A stretch of 64,000 nt of DNA. It comes from Undaria pinnatifida (taxonomy: Eukaryota; Sar; Phaeophyceae; Laminariales; Alariaceae). Position 1 is the stretch's first letter. The number at the start of each line of letters is the position of its first letter. The translations under genes were made by a program, and so were the position numbers. The notes under the pieces were generated by a model. It was not told the DNA's origin. It ran no database searches and saw only the letters and a program-made list of their open reading frames with translations. Location: positions 372,001 to 436,000 of the forward strand of contig JABAKD010000004.1 of assembly GCA_012845835.1 (NCBI GenBank). The letters run 5' to 3'. Positions 1 through 11,245 of the stretch are shown one piece after another.

Positions 1-3000
1 GCGGACTGCTCCTACCACGTGGAGGAGTGCTACTACAGTATGGCCCTCGCCATGTACCGGTGAGTGGCCGTTCGCATCACTTACTGCGACAGAATCCTGT
101 CATGTTTCCCCATAGAGAATGGCGGCACGCCGTGATGGCGCAACGTGATGGTGCTGGTGGGCGGCTAGAGGGAGGGGGGCGTTTCGGCCCGCAATGTGAA
201 CGTTCTGAGTGACTCACTGGCCTCCACAACTGAGGATGTAGTCAATGTTGCACTAGTAAAGTATGTTTTGCAGTTCTACCTGTGTTATACAGTATTCGGT
301 ATTCGTGGGTATATACCTAGCCCATGGGATTGCTCGGTGTTCGTGGGTATGTGCCTAGCCCATGGGGTTGCTCGGGATTCTTCGTGGGTATGTGTCTAGC
401 CCATGGGGTTGCTCATCCGGTTATGCGCACAATACGTCTCTAATTAGGTGTTTTAGTGAGCCATGTATTATGTAGCTGTTTGTGTTAGGAATCCGATAGA
501 ATTTACTGAAAATGACTGTATGTATTCTACAGCAGGTGGCTCCCCTACCGACAGCAGTTAGTAACTGAGTGACTGCCTTTCCAAGTGTAATCGTTTTCTT
601 TTGACCTCTTACAAATAGAAAAGACCGTCTAGTTCCATAGTTCCAAGCAGTTTGGCGCAAAAATCTGGTTGCCGTTCTTAAGGGGTTGACTGCGTCGAGC
701 TACCGGAAAAGGGCGTGTTGCTTCAAGCTTGAGGTTGAGACAGCGGTGCGCCCCGTGGGGGCGTCTGTTTTTCTCGGCGAAATTGTTGTTACCGTGTGAT
801 GCTGTAGAGGAAACACGCACCCCCGGCCCATCGCAAGCGGTGACAAGACGACTCCACTATTGATAGGTTCCAGCACGGCAACTCGTGTAACCATTTTCGT
901 CGCTGTTTGTGACGTCGACACGTCACTTGCTCTTGACCTGTCAACCTGTTGACTTGTCACTTGGTATTGACTTGTCACTTGGTGTTGACTTGTCACTTGG
1001 GGTTGACCTTTCACTTGGTGTTGGCCTGTTACTTGGTGTTGACCTGTCCACTCCTATAAGAGCGGAGCTATGATTCAGTCATGCTGATGCTTCTGCTGAT
1101 GCTGATGCTGATGTCTTGAACAGTTGCTTCGTCATCAACCATTTATTTTATTGCTATTAATAAGAGTTACGAAACCCCCACAGCCTGATTCGCCTGATTC
1201 GAGCAGTGCATTCGATGCAAGCAGGGCAACCGCCGTTGACAACGTGTGGGGGTAATGAAGCACTCATTACTTCATATGTTGTTTCAGGGAGAGGTGTGAA
1301 AAGGTCCTCTATCCCGGAACGGCCGATATCGCGAAGATGTCGAGGCGGAAGATCCCTGGAGCCTTGTTTCCTTGTCGCCACCGTTACGGCCGGTGTAGCC
1401 GAGCATTTTCTTTAGTGCGTTTAGCAAGGAGAGGTGCTAGAGCTCAGTCTAACCAAGAGGGGTCATGGAGGCTATCGTCCTTACATGCCTCGCCTCTCGG
1501 TCTTGGTCCCGTGCCCTGATATTCGGTCAGGTGCACGACAGAAGATCCCGTCAGGATACCAGATTCAGTAACGACCCTCTGTGAAAACACAGGGGTCTCT
1601 GAAATGGTATCGGAAGCAAGCAAACTCTTTTAGGCCTGACGTTCGAGGTATACATCCGTACGACACACGCGTAATCTGAGTTCTACGATCTATACGTTAT
1701 ACGTCCTACCATGTTCATCACAGAGGGCATAATATACACCAGGTGCCTGGTACAGTAGTTAATTATTTCAGGATTCACGGGAATGAGATAAAATTAGGTC
1801 GTAGCTCGAGAACGGTTTGAGACATGGGCTTCTGTCTCACTGATTGACCACTCCTTGTATGTTGTCCCGAAACATTTTTTTTCTGGTCGATTGCTGATTG
1901 GCCAATCCCTCCTTGCCTTTTCGTGGATGGCCCTGGTCAATATCTGATCGGTCAATGCCACCGCTGATTTTGTGCTGATTGGCCAACGCCATCTTGTGTT
2001 TTCGTGGATTGCTCTGATTGATTACTGATTGGCCAATGCCATCTTGTCTTTTTCGTGGATTGCTCTGATCGATCACTGATTGGCCAATGCCATCATTTCG
2101 TGCATTGCCCTGAACGATTACTGATAGCCAATGCCATCCTTTTTTATTCTAATTGGCCAATGCAATGTTGTCTTTTCGTGGCTTGTCCTGGTCTACTGCT
2201 GACAGGATGGGGAGATTCCAAGACTGTCGCGACATGGTAGAGGTGGTGTTGAGGATGGACCCAGACATGCCTTCGGCGCAGACCCTTCACAAAGCCGTCA
2301 AGGAAGCCGCCGCACGCAGAAGTGAGCATTGTAATATGTAATAGCTGCAGTAGGGCTGTAAGTTGATGTCTTTTTTTTCTTTCTATTTTATCTTTTTCTC
2401 ACTTTTGCTTTCCAGCTTCTGCACATGTCAAGCCGTGGTCAAATCGTCGTCACAGGTGTCGCCCCTTTCCGCCCCCTGTACGTGCCTCCATTTAACCGCG
2501 CAGAGGGTTCAGCAATTCCAATGCTCGTCGATTTTCATCGAATTTTAACTTGGTGACTAGATATTAGGTGGTCATTTTCATTTTTGCTTTCTTGTTTTGT
2601 GCTCATCCCATGTGTTTTCTTCGAACTGTTTCTCTTTCTCCATCCCTAGACGTAACTCAGATACCAGGTACGTATATACGGTACGTGCCTTCATTTTTGT
2701 TGGCGAGAAGACTTCAACCCTCTCTTCCCTCATCGAGTCGCACCGACTTGCGCGTATGATATATATGTATATATATTACAGTTTGCTCCTTGCGGTAATT
2801 TGCGGGGCATTCCTTTTTGTATCTGTCTGGTGCGTTTGTTTGGGCCTTACTGTCTTTTATTCCGAAAGATATGAACGTCAGCACTCAACTGTTGATAATA
2901 GCTAGCCATCAAGTCATATCCCTTGTAATCTTGGTTGCCTTTCGCGTTCTTCGGCGTTGGAAGTTTTGGTCAGAACGTCGCGTCCCCCCCGACGTGAGCG

Positions 3001-4701
3001 CTTTAAGAAGAGAGATGACATTAATGAGGGTGTTAAAGGGGTCAAGTAGGCAAGTACCACGGTATTGGTTTTGAGGGGACGAGGTAATGCCTTTTGTTGT
3101 GCGATATTGTTGATTATGGCCTTTCATTAGCTTCGTGATTTCCCTGAGTTCTTGGCCGTGGCAAAAAAAAAACAGGCTACACGTCCTCTTGAAAGAAGAA
3201 CGAGTACGGCCTAATGTGTGCCGCGCAGTACGTAAGTCACAAAAAAACGGACTGCCCGTCCTCTTCAAAGAAAAACGAGCACAACATGTTATGAGCCCCG
3301 CAGTACGCATGCAACGGGTAAAACGGCGTATGGTATGCCGCCCCATGCCACTCACAAACCAAAATATTGCCTGGTAGCATGAATGCGTACTTGGTATCTG
3401 GATGTATACTGACGCTTGACAGCTCGACCGAGCCGCATTATTGCCACCCTTGTATTGTGTTTTTGTTGTGGTTTTGCTTGTCGAGCAGCGTCGCAGAACG
3501 TGTTTACGGTGGTGGCTGGAGGCGTTATGATGGGCGGGCTTGGCATCGCGGCAGCCTTGCTGTTCAACAGTAGGCGGGGATGACCACTCAGCAATGACCA
3601 ATCAAGAGTAGGCGAAGAGGACCACTCAACGTTAGGCCAAGATGAAAAATCAACAGTAGGCGGAGATTACCACCGCAAGTGCACATGCCCCAACGCAAAC
3701 CGGAGACGTGCAAGTACAAGCAGCCTGTTTCCGTCTCCTCCGCGCTTATGAGGATCTGCAGAGCGTTTTGTTCTTTTTGCGTTCGACCGCGCTTATTCAG
3801 ACTCTGCTTATTCAGGATCTGCAGAGCGCAGTTTGTTTTTGTCGTCCAACCTCGCTTGTTCAGGACCTGCAGCAGAGAGTTTTTTTTTTGGCGTCCAACC
3901 TTTGAATTTGTTCCGGCGCGATTGCTATGGGAGCCTTGCAATGCCTGAACCTTCTCCATGGCACTTTCCCAAGGGAACCTTCGATCAAGGGTGTGTCTAA
4001 TACACGGGTGAACGGGACCCCCCTGTTTGGTCGACATAGCTTTAGGGCGGCAAAAGGCCGACCTTCGTGAGCACCTTCTGGAACGCCCAATGTCACAAAA
4101 CGTGCGGGTTTGCCCACGCTCTGTGAGCTTGGCGTCATTTTTGGCGTTCGAAAAGGTGCTTCCATAGGCTGCCGCTTGGGGTTTGCCGACGTTCTGTGGA
4201 TTTTTTGTGTCATAGCTTACTTTCCAAAAAGGTAGAAGGTCTGCCTTTTGCGCACGTTCTACAAGTATCATATTGATACTATATCGACCAAACGGGGGGG
4301 TCTCGTCCATCGGTGCAGGGTACCAAACTTGAGTTTTTAGTCATACTCGGGTAGGTATCTGGATACCGTCGGGGGCATACTCGGGCACAGCCAGAGTATG
4401 TTCTTTGGCCATGCTCGGGTACCCCAGAGTATGTTGTTCGGTCATACTCGGGTAGGTATCCACTCGGGTAGGTACTCGGGTAGCCCCACACTATATCACC
4501 CTACCAAGCACACCCTTGAAACCTTCTTCATGCAAGATATCGGGCAGAGACTGATTGATCGCCGACGTCACCCGTTCCCAACTTTTCCTCCGTTGTTTTT
4601 GTTTGTGATCGCCAGATGATAATGTCATGGCCGTCGCGGCAGGGGGGGCAGCCGTCGCCGGCCTCGGCCTTTTGCTAGGAGCCGTGCTTTCCCGACGATG
4701 A
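1..4701 (+). CDS. FIS1: FIS1 mitochondrial/peroxisomal fission protein, 3' part of gene (5' end outside window)
   Basis: Fis1 is a small tail-anchored protein of the mitochondrial and peroxisomal outer face whose TPR-like bundle takes part in organelle fission. Visible exons are 1-59 (ends YYSMALAMYR, donor GTGAGT at 60), 2206-2321 (MGRFQDCRDMVEVVLRMDPD, then an A-Q-L-K-rich helix ending EAAARR, donor GTGAGC) and then one of two terminal exons, 3489-3583 or 4616-4701. Phases fit throughout: 2 then 1. The pattern YR-G-(F/Y)..C/A......L..(D/E)P....A..L...(V/I)(K/E) followed at once by a short hydrophobic segment and a basic end is the usual C-terminal half of Fis1. The N-terminal helices lie upstream of the window. 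Introns contain many local tandem repeats. I am confident of the family; which tail is used cannot be decided from DNA. Confidence 0.85.
296..416 (+). repeat. tandem repeat, three units of about 43 bp, in FIS1 intron 1
   Basis: Three adjacent units contain TTCGTGGGTAT, then CTAGCCCATGGG and TTGCTC. Differences between units are a few substitutions and a small insertion. Confidence 0.85.
925..1055 (+). repeat. tandem repeat of a roughly 19-bp unit in FIS1 intron 1
   Basis: About seven units of the form TTGACTTGTCACTTGGTG. The stretch 1060-1840 after it shows no feature beyond a short GCTGATGCT run near 1090. Confidence 0.85.
1845..2205 (+). repeat. tandem repeat (about 50-65 bp) ending at the FIS1 exon acceptor
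   Basis: About six degenerate units contain GATTGGCCAATGCCATCTTG followed by TTTTCGTGGATTGCTCTG. The last unit runs into the acceptor GCTGACAG at 2198-2205, so the repeat unit includes the pyrimidine-rich tract of a working 3' splice site. Confidence 0.8.
2392..2549 (-). repeat. truncated SINE-B copy (3' half)
   Basis: Read on the minus strand it matches the 3' half of the elements at 39908-40212 and 50044-50364: the GACGAGCA-TTG-TGAACC core, the GTGACC(A/C)CGGCTTG segment and GCTGGAAAG before an A-rich end. The tRNA-like head is missing. Confidence 0.7.
3155..3320 (+). repeat. two-unit tandem duplication of about 80 bp in the FIS1 intron
   Basis: Both units have a poly-A run, then CGTCCTCTT, AAAGAA, ACGAG and a GC-AGTACG end. 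They lie upstream of terminal exon A. Confidence 0.7.
3489..3583 (+). CDS. FIS1: FIS1 alternative terminal exon A (proximal tail anchor)
   Basis: The acceptor follows a T/G-rich tract and is a tandem GAGCAG, so the exon can start at 3486 or 3489, both keeping phase 1 from the exon ending at 2321. It reads TSQNVFTVVAGGVMMGGLGI, then AAALLFNSRRG and a TGA at 3581-3583. It is a typical tail anchor: one hydrophobic segment followed by two arginines. Degenerate copies of its last ~30 bases follow in 3584-3680. Confidence 0.75.
3562..3680 (+). repeat. degenerate copies of the end of FIS1 exon A
   Basis: The segment AACAGTAGGCGGGGATGACC at the stop codon recurs about three more times with decay (AAGAGTAGGCGAAGAGGACC, then GTTAGGCCAAGATG, then AACAGTAGGCGGAGATTACC), spacing near 30 bp. 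Confidence 0.7.
3735..3905 (+). repeat. three-unit tandem repeat between the two FIS1 tail exons
   Basis: Units share CAGGA(T/C)CTGCAGAGCG, a T-rich run, GCGTTCGACC or CGTCCAACC, and GCTTATTCAG. Confidence 0.7.
4080..4490 (+). repeat. tandem repeats between the two FIS1 tail exons
   Basis: Positions 4085-4265 hold about two units of roughly 90 bp sharing GGTTTGCCNACG(C/T)TCTGTG and TTTTTNGTGTCAT. Positions 4335-4490 hold short repeats of ATACTCGGGTAGGTAT and CAGAGTATGTT. Confidence 0.65.
4616..4701 (+). CDS. FIS1: FIS1 alternative terminal exon B (distal tail anchor)
   Basis: A strong acceptor (pyrimidine/T-rich tract over 4570-4610, then GCCAG) opens an exon in the same phase as exon A. 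It reads NDNVMAVAAGGAAVAGLGLL, then LGAVLSRR and TGA at 4699-4701. It aligns with exon A over NV..V.AGG....GLG.....L.SRR, so the two look like a duplicated exon. Splicing to B must skip A, because A has its own stop. Confidence 0.75.
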
Positions 4702-7689
4702 TATCAATTGTTGGGCTAATGGCGTGTGTTCATGGCCCTCCGACTCGGGCTTGCGCGACAGCGAGCGGTGCCTGGAGGTCGTCGTGCTCTTTGCGTGAAT
4801 CTGTCCCGCACCCGGACGCGGTGTTTTTTTTGTTTGGACGGGCCACATGGAAGAGATAAGACGAGTTAAGATAAGAGCAATATGTAGGGAAAAATGTCAC
4901 TACCCATTATAAATAGCCTACTTGGTCACGTGACTGCGTACGCTAGTGGGTTGTGCTACATACTGCCAGGTAACAAAATCTGTATTTTAGCACTACCGTA
5001 ACGGCTGTGGATGGGCTCCGAGCAGACTGCCCCTCTGACAGTGCGATTGGGGGGTGGGGGGGGGGCAAGGAGGGTTGCTAGCAGGGTTTTTGTGCTTTGG
5101 TCGGTCGGTATTTTGTCATGATTGGTGGTGTTGCCGAGCTTCCGCTGCTGCTGCCGCCGATAGGGCGAAACCCCCCACTGTCTTTCGCGTATTAACACGT
5201 GGCATGCATTGTTCGGGCATAGTGGTGTCCCACGCGTATTTGTTGACCATACAGAACCGAAAGAAAAGGCAAACTCTCCCGCCCCTTTTTTTAGGCTGTT
5301 TTTCCGAATTTCACGTATTTTCCTCTTTGCGCAGGTCAAGATAGATACGAAGTATACCTTGTGTGAGATGCTATGGCAGCATCCATGTTGTCTTCCCGGG
5401 AAACAATCTTATTTTCGTTGATTTTTTCGTTCCTTTTTTTTTCCTCTGAGGTGAGCACACCATGCAGAAGTGGTGGCAGATTTTCGGCGGTGGTCTTGTG
5501 TGGTTACGGTTTTGTTTTGTCATGTCAGTGTTGCGATTGAGGCGGGGCGTTTTTTGTGTACTTGGGGTATTGCTGTAATGCAGTTTTGTTGCTTTTGTCT
5601 GGAAGGCGTTTTTGCAGCGGCAGGAGAGTTCATAGCGATATTCATAGTCGACCCCCTCCTTTTTTGCGTCGTGGACCTGGAGCAACCCGTTATATGTAGT
5701 GAATGTAGCGCCGCTCGTTGCTTTGTTCCTCCCAAGGACTAAGAAGGGGACTAATAAGGGCTGAAGTGGAATTGACGAACACGCTTGAAATCCGTCGCGA
5801 ATAATGATGCTTGTAGGAAACAAGCCAAAAGAACGGCATGATAACGGCCTCTGAACGGACTGTCGATATCGATATCGATATTGATATCGACATATCCGCG
5901 GCCTCTGAAATGATTGTTTATATCGATATATTCCGAAGTATGGCATCGACGGCTGAACTACAGCGGTTAAAGCACGCCTCTGCGTGGCGTTTTTAGTCTT
6001 CCTGATACCCGGTACTCCTACCAGGTATTTATTGCGCACATCGCGGAGGTTGGATCGTGTAGATCTTGTATCGTTCGGAATGGTAGCATGTTGTGCAAGA
6101 TCTTCTATTCATATTAATAGTATAGATCCTACCCAGATAAGGTGTGCTATTGATGCTATTCATAGATCGTTGAGAGCATCCGGTTTTGACCCGATAACAT
6201 GTTCTGTAGGCCATGCAGATAATATAGACCAGAGATATGTCTGCGCTGAAAGACAGATCATATAAATCAATAGGAAAATGATCTGTCCGATTTTCGTTTG
6301 TAAGGAAAGTGTCATACGAGTTCGTGTTTCCCTCTGTATGGGCCGACATACTTGTTGTCTTGCTTATTTTTGTGATACCCGCTCGTACATGGTCAAAATA
6401 CAAAGTCGGATGAAAGTCGACCGTGACCATGCCCTGATGTCCTGATCCTGTCTTGTTGCAAGACCCCACAGTAGGAGTTCTAATTTTCCGTTTAGACTAC
6501 ACAAATACCTCACCAGCTCGTGCAGCAACGCGGTATATCATGATGTGCTTGGCTGTGTGGGAAACAACGGCAACAATAACAACACCAACAAGGTTCGTAG
6601 CCAATATTATATAGACTAGAGTAACCGGAGGAATTTCGTTCGAGACCTTCCTCGTGCTGCTACTGCTGTTGTATAACAGGTACCTTCTGAAGAAATATAC
6701 ATAGACTAGTGAAGATGTAAAGGTTTCTTTTGCTGTATCCAAACACTAAGAAGAGGGTGTCGTTGTCGCTCTTTCCTACCTGCCCCAAACTGCAAGCTAG
6801 TGGAAGAGAACCCACTTACTTCTCCGCCCTCCGAATAAGTGCTGTATGGAGACCAGCTCAGATTGTGTAGAAAACGAACAGTGTGTCTTTCGAAACGCCC
6901 CCTACCAACTGGGTCTCAGTACTCGTGGTTCGTTCTACGTCTCAGCTATGTACGAGTCTGATCAACGAGTATATCAGCGGGGGGGGGTGCTGTGATAAGA
7001 ATCTAGGTCCGCCTTGTTCATATTTGTTGGGGCTCGCTGGCCATCGTTTTTTACGAGCAGAATGCAGGGGAGTTGATCCAGAGGGAATCAATCCCCGTTT
7101 CTTTTAAAACTAAGTGATTGGCGGAGGAGTTGCGTACGGTGATGGCGGCACTTACAACCCCCCCCCCTACGCTGCTCACCGCGACAACAACGGTGCTGCC
7201 GTACAACAAAACGGGCGGCGAGCGCCTATCTATATGGGCTGTGGCGGTAGACTACTACCGTCATACAGTCGTAGCCCATATTGTAGGTGGCTCAACTTTA
7301 ATAGTAATGCGTTCTTCGTAACTCCCTGATATCTTGCCCCACTGGGCATATCACGACTCGTAACGTTGATCTATAGACTACAGTACTAGTCTATATATAG
7401 GGTGCTGATGGTATTACTGATAGTACTGTTGTAGGGTGCCAACTTTCTTCGTTCGTCGTTGAGTCACTTAGGAAGCCCATAGCAACGAACCCGATCTTGA
7501 AAGTGTAACCCGATCAACACTCCCGTGGCCTAATGTTGTTTTTGTTGTATATAGGTATACAATGCACGATGATAATAGCATAGCCTAATATTATAGTCAA
7601 ATGCTACGAGATCGGGCATCAATAATAGTTTGTTTGCTATTAATAGTGCAATGGATCTAATTTAGACCCCCCAACAAAAAAAGGACAAA

Positions 7690-7850
7690 AATGGGACCCG
7701 AAGGGTGCGCCAGCTAGCGTTGGGCTGCGAAATCAGCTGAGTTAAATCGACACACGATGCGTATGACAATACGTGAAAGTGTGGTGAGCTAGCTTTATTT
7801 TTCCCCATGCGCCGGAGGATAAGAAAAAAAAAAAAAAAAGACAAAAAAGT
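7690..7850 (+). repeat. A-tailed interspersed repeat, copy 1
   Basis: About 140 bp starting CCGAAGGGTGCGCCAGCTAG and ending CGCCGGAGGATAAG plus an A-run. It matches 36357-36495 almost throughout. The flanks GACAAAAATG and GACAAAAAAG could be a target-site duplication. The A-tail suggests a short retroposed element; no promoter boxes are obvious. Confidence 0.75.
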
Positions 7851-9965
7851 GCGACCCCTTGCGCACCACGGAAATTGGTAACAACATTTTTAAAGAGTTT
7901 CGACGAAATCTTCGATCTCACAGCTAGCTGGAGTCTTTTTTTATATATATCGTAATATAACAGCTTTCTGTGGCGTACACTATAGTCTATATAATAATAA
8001 CAACAAACGTGCTTTGGGGCCCCAGGCATATCATTATTACATTATTACCTACCTTGGTCCACCTGGTGGTGGTATGCTTCAACGTGCTTTGGGGGCCCAG
8101 GACCTAGGTACAGCAACCCAAAGTATGCACTTACTTGTCTTGTGTCGAATATATGTTTTTTTTAATTGTTGATTATTAGATCTAGACTAATACCGTGGCA
8201 GAGCGCGCAACCGACACGACTACGATCGTATGATAGCATAATAATGCAGCACACTTACTTGTCGGTGATCTCAGTGCATTGTATCATATCTGATATATCA
8301 GCTCGTCGTGCTCGTCGTCCCCTCCCTGACTAAAAAAGTGAACAGCCCCCAGCCCAACAAGCTGCTCCGTGGGGGCAATGCTGAAATCAGCATGCTGTTT
8401 CAACACCTTGTCCCCTCGAACTCCGTACGTAACAACGGCGGTATGATAGAGCTGGACCGGTGGTAACGGCGTAACGGGGAGTCGGTTGCAGTGTAACGGT
8501 TACCAGCTCCGAAACGGTTGCAGCGTTTCTCATTGTTTTCAAGTTGTTTTCAAGATATTTTCCGTCGGTTTGCCTGCTTTTCTTTGCGTGGTAACCTGCT
8601 CATCCAGAGAGAAGCTACGTTTACAAATTCAGCGAGAAAAGGGGACCGGAACCACGTCCCCTGTCATGTCGTCTCAACTGGCCTTTCTGCCACTCCATTG
8701 CTATCCTGATCTACCCATATGTGTGTAGAGAATAGAAGCAGCTGCCGCAGCTGGTGTGTATGTGTGGTGGAGCTGGTTCGTGTTTTGTTGGTGTTTTGGA
8801 TATTTTGGCCCCCGGTCCCCTTTACGGAAAACGCCACATAATTAGACTGAACTCTTTTGGGCCGTCGTGACCACAGGACCACAGGTGTTCTCTCCTCTCT
8901 CTCCTCTACAGGTGAGGTCTGCTCAAGCGTCCTAACGCCAACGTAGATCGTTGCATGCATTGACCCTTGTTGCTGTGGATCCGGGTGGATGATGTTTGAC
9001 GCTCGCGCTCTAGTTCGCGATGAAATTGCAGGGCGGAAGTTCGACCCTTTGCCTAAAGTTGGAGGAAATAGGCTCGGGCAGCATTGATTGCACGGCGAAC
9101 AGCAGAGGACCCATGGCGTTGAACAACGAACGAAATACACAGCAGTGTTGAGTGGGGCATACAAAGGCAGGGTCTGGTCTTCTCGTTGCTCCAAGGTTTC
9201 TTCGACCGGTGTGGTTCTATATGCTATCTGAGCACATGGTCTGTGTCCATTAACCTGCGCCAACGTTTTTGGGCACAAACGACTTGGAATTAGTGGGTAA
9301 TATTGGTTTGCTGTGGCTTCGCTTAGGCCTCAAGGCCTTTTTGAGACCATTGGAAATTGGCATCGCTGATGAGCGATGCGCGATGGCATGTCCCAAGCCG
9401 GTTGCCCCACCCCACCACCAAGCAGCATAGCGACACCTAAGCGATGCAACGGTGTAGTTCAGTACAGGCCCTCCAGTAAGAATGTGATGCTCACCTTTGG
9501 GTGGACTCTAAGAAATCGTGCTCATCGCGGGCGGTACACTAAAACCTATATAATAGCCAATGCTCAAGGTTGTTCCAGGGTTGTGTTACAGCAGTATGCT
9601 TCACGAGGGTGCACACCCCGTAACACGCGCGATCGAAGTACGTTGTCACACGCAGCTTGCCAAGCTGAGTTTTGGTCAAAAGTCCTTTTTGGTCAGTCTC
9701 ACAGCACAAGTGTTTTTTTCAATTTTTGGACAAGAATTGAAGCTCAATCCAATAATAACAGGACAATCTTTGTTGGCGGGCCTAAACTGTACATCAGCTG
9801 AACCCCTGCTATTTCGTGCCTGGTATTAGAGAGGGATCTGGACTGCCATGAAGAAAACAGGAGATACACGTACTATTACTATATTACTATTAATATTAAT
9901 AGTGTATTAGTCTGGAGGAAGAGGAAGATGCACAAAAAGTGCCCCATATGGCAAACCAAAAGAGG

Positions 9966-10172
9966 GTAAAACTAGCGTAACCAATGGGAGACAATGTGAA
10001 ATGTACGAGGAGGAACGGGATGTGTTACGCGGAGATCAGGAAAATGGACTGGTGTGGCGTGGAGAAGTTAGAGTAAAACTAGCGTAACCAATGGGAGACA
10101 ATGTGAAATGCACGAGGAGGAGCGGGATGTGTTACGCGGAGATCAGGAAAATGGACTGGTGTGGCATGGACA
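9966..10172 (+). repeat. tandem duplication, period 107 bp, two copies
   Basis: GTAAAACTAGCGTAACCAAT starts copies at 9966 and 10073. They differ by only a few bases, so the duplication is recent. No gene lies nearby. Confidence 0.9.
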
Positions 10173-10967
10173 AGTTTGGTTCACTAATGAGAAAACAATC
10201 GCTGTCCTAGGAGATAAGTAAATGGAGGCCACAGGAGGTGAACAAACAGGAAAAGGGGGTAACTTATCCCCTTTGCGGCCCATGCAGCACGACGCATACA
10301 ACAAGGCATACGCGCGTATCATGGCGCGAGCATGCAGCACACGGGAGTACAAGCAATGCGCGCGTGTCTTACAGGTTCTTGCATCGGTGTTGGACTGGAC
10401 ACTCGTCGCCACTTAGTCTAGCATTGATGCATTGATGAGCTTGCTTCGTGTGAAGGATGATGCAATGCATTGGTTTTAGAGGTTAATTCAAGTTTTTTTT
10501 TGGGGGGGGACATATACTAAACCGTAAAACTTGCCCTCAAATGCTCTTGTTGTCTATTCGGAGTAGGAGCGTTGCTCTGTCTCGAAAGGCATGCGTGGTC
10601 AATTTTCAATGACTTAAGCAGGCAACAAATGAGCAAAAATGCCGCTCTGTTTCGCTAGTTTAAACGAAAAGTTACCGACGCAAGCCCGCTACCAACCACA
10701 CCATGTTGTGGGTGCTTATCGGAAGAAGACTTGACTGTTCCTGCAGTCGGTACCTTCAGTTTCGAGCTCCGGACGAGATACACGAAGTACTGTAAGCCTT
10801 CACAGTAGCATATTTAGACATGCGTATTTCGTTACCAAATACCAAACCCATTGTTGTATACCTGCTATAGGCGATTGATAGACTTATGTGAGGTCTGCTG
10901 CTTTGCCCCTGCTGTGCAATGCGCTCGTGCTGCTTTTTTTTATGTGTTTTGTTCGTGTCCGCTACTT

Positions 10968-11245
10968 ACACTGACTGCCGTTAATTCGTGTGTGTGTTTT
11001 CGTGTTTTCCCTTGGTCAGTCTCGTTCCCATCAGCTTAGCCATCTTGTCCCTCGTACTGACTGCTGTTAATGTGTTAACGTGTGTGCGTGATCATCGTTT
11101 CCCCTTTTCCTTCCCATGGGCCCATCGGCGAATGCAGTCGTCTTCTTTCTAGTGTATAGTATACCAGGTATATACTGACTGCTGTCAATTTGTGTGCGTT
11201 ATGTGTTTCCTCTTTCCCTTCCCCTTTCTGAAGCTATCATGTCCC
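10968..11245 (+). repeat. three degenerate tandem copies of the P1 5' leader and start region
   Basis: CTGACTGC(C/T)GT(T/C)AAT begins units at about 10971, 11057 and 11175. Each continues with TGTGTGCGT-like and pyrimidine-rich sequence. The first unit ends AGC..AGCCATCTTGTCCCTCG, resembling AAGCTATCATGTCCCTCG at the real start codon, but with CTTG where the gene has CATG. Confidence 0.75.

Larger units (their letters stand above)
4702..10960. other. no gene seen; mostly unique sequence with repeats
   Basis: No reading frame here has recognisable protein content or a consistent exon chain on either strand. The stretch holds an alternating GATATC tract near 5860-5895, homopolymer tracts, the repeats listed separately at 7692-7850, 7890-7935, 9635-9680 and 9966-10172, and two copies of AACGTGCTTTGGGG-CCC (about 8005 and 8080). 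Confidence 0.6.

Noticed and set aside
8664-9278. 204-codon minus-strand frame
   Set aside because: No recognisable domain and low-complexity Thr/Arg/Pro content; no supporting splice structure. Probably chance.
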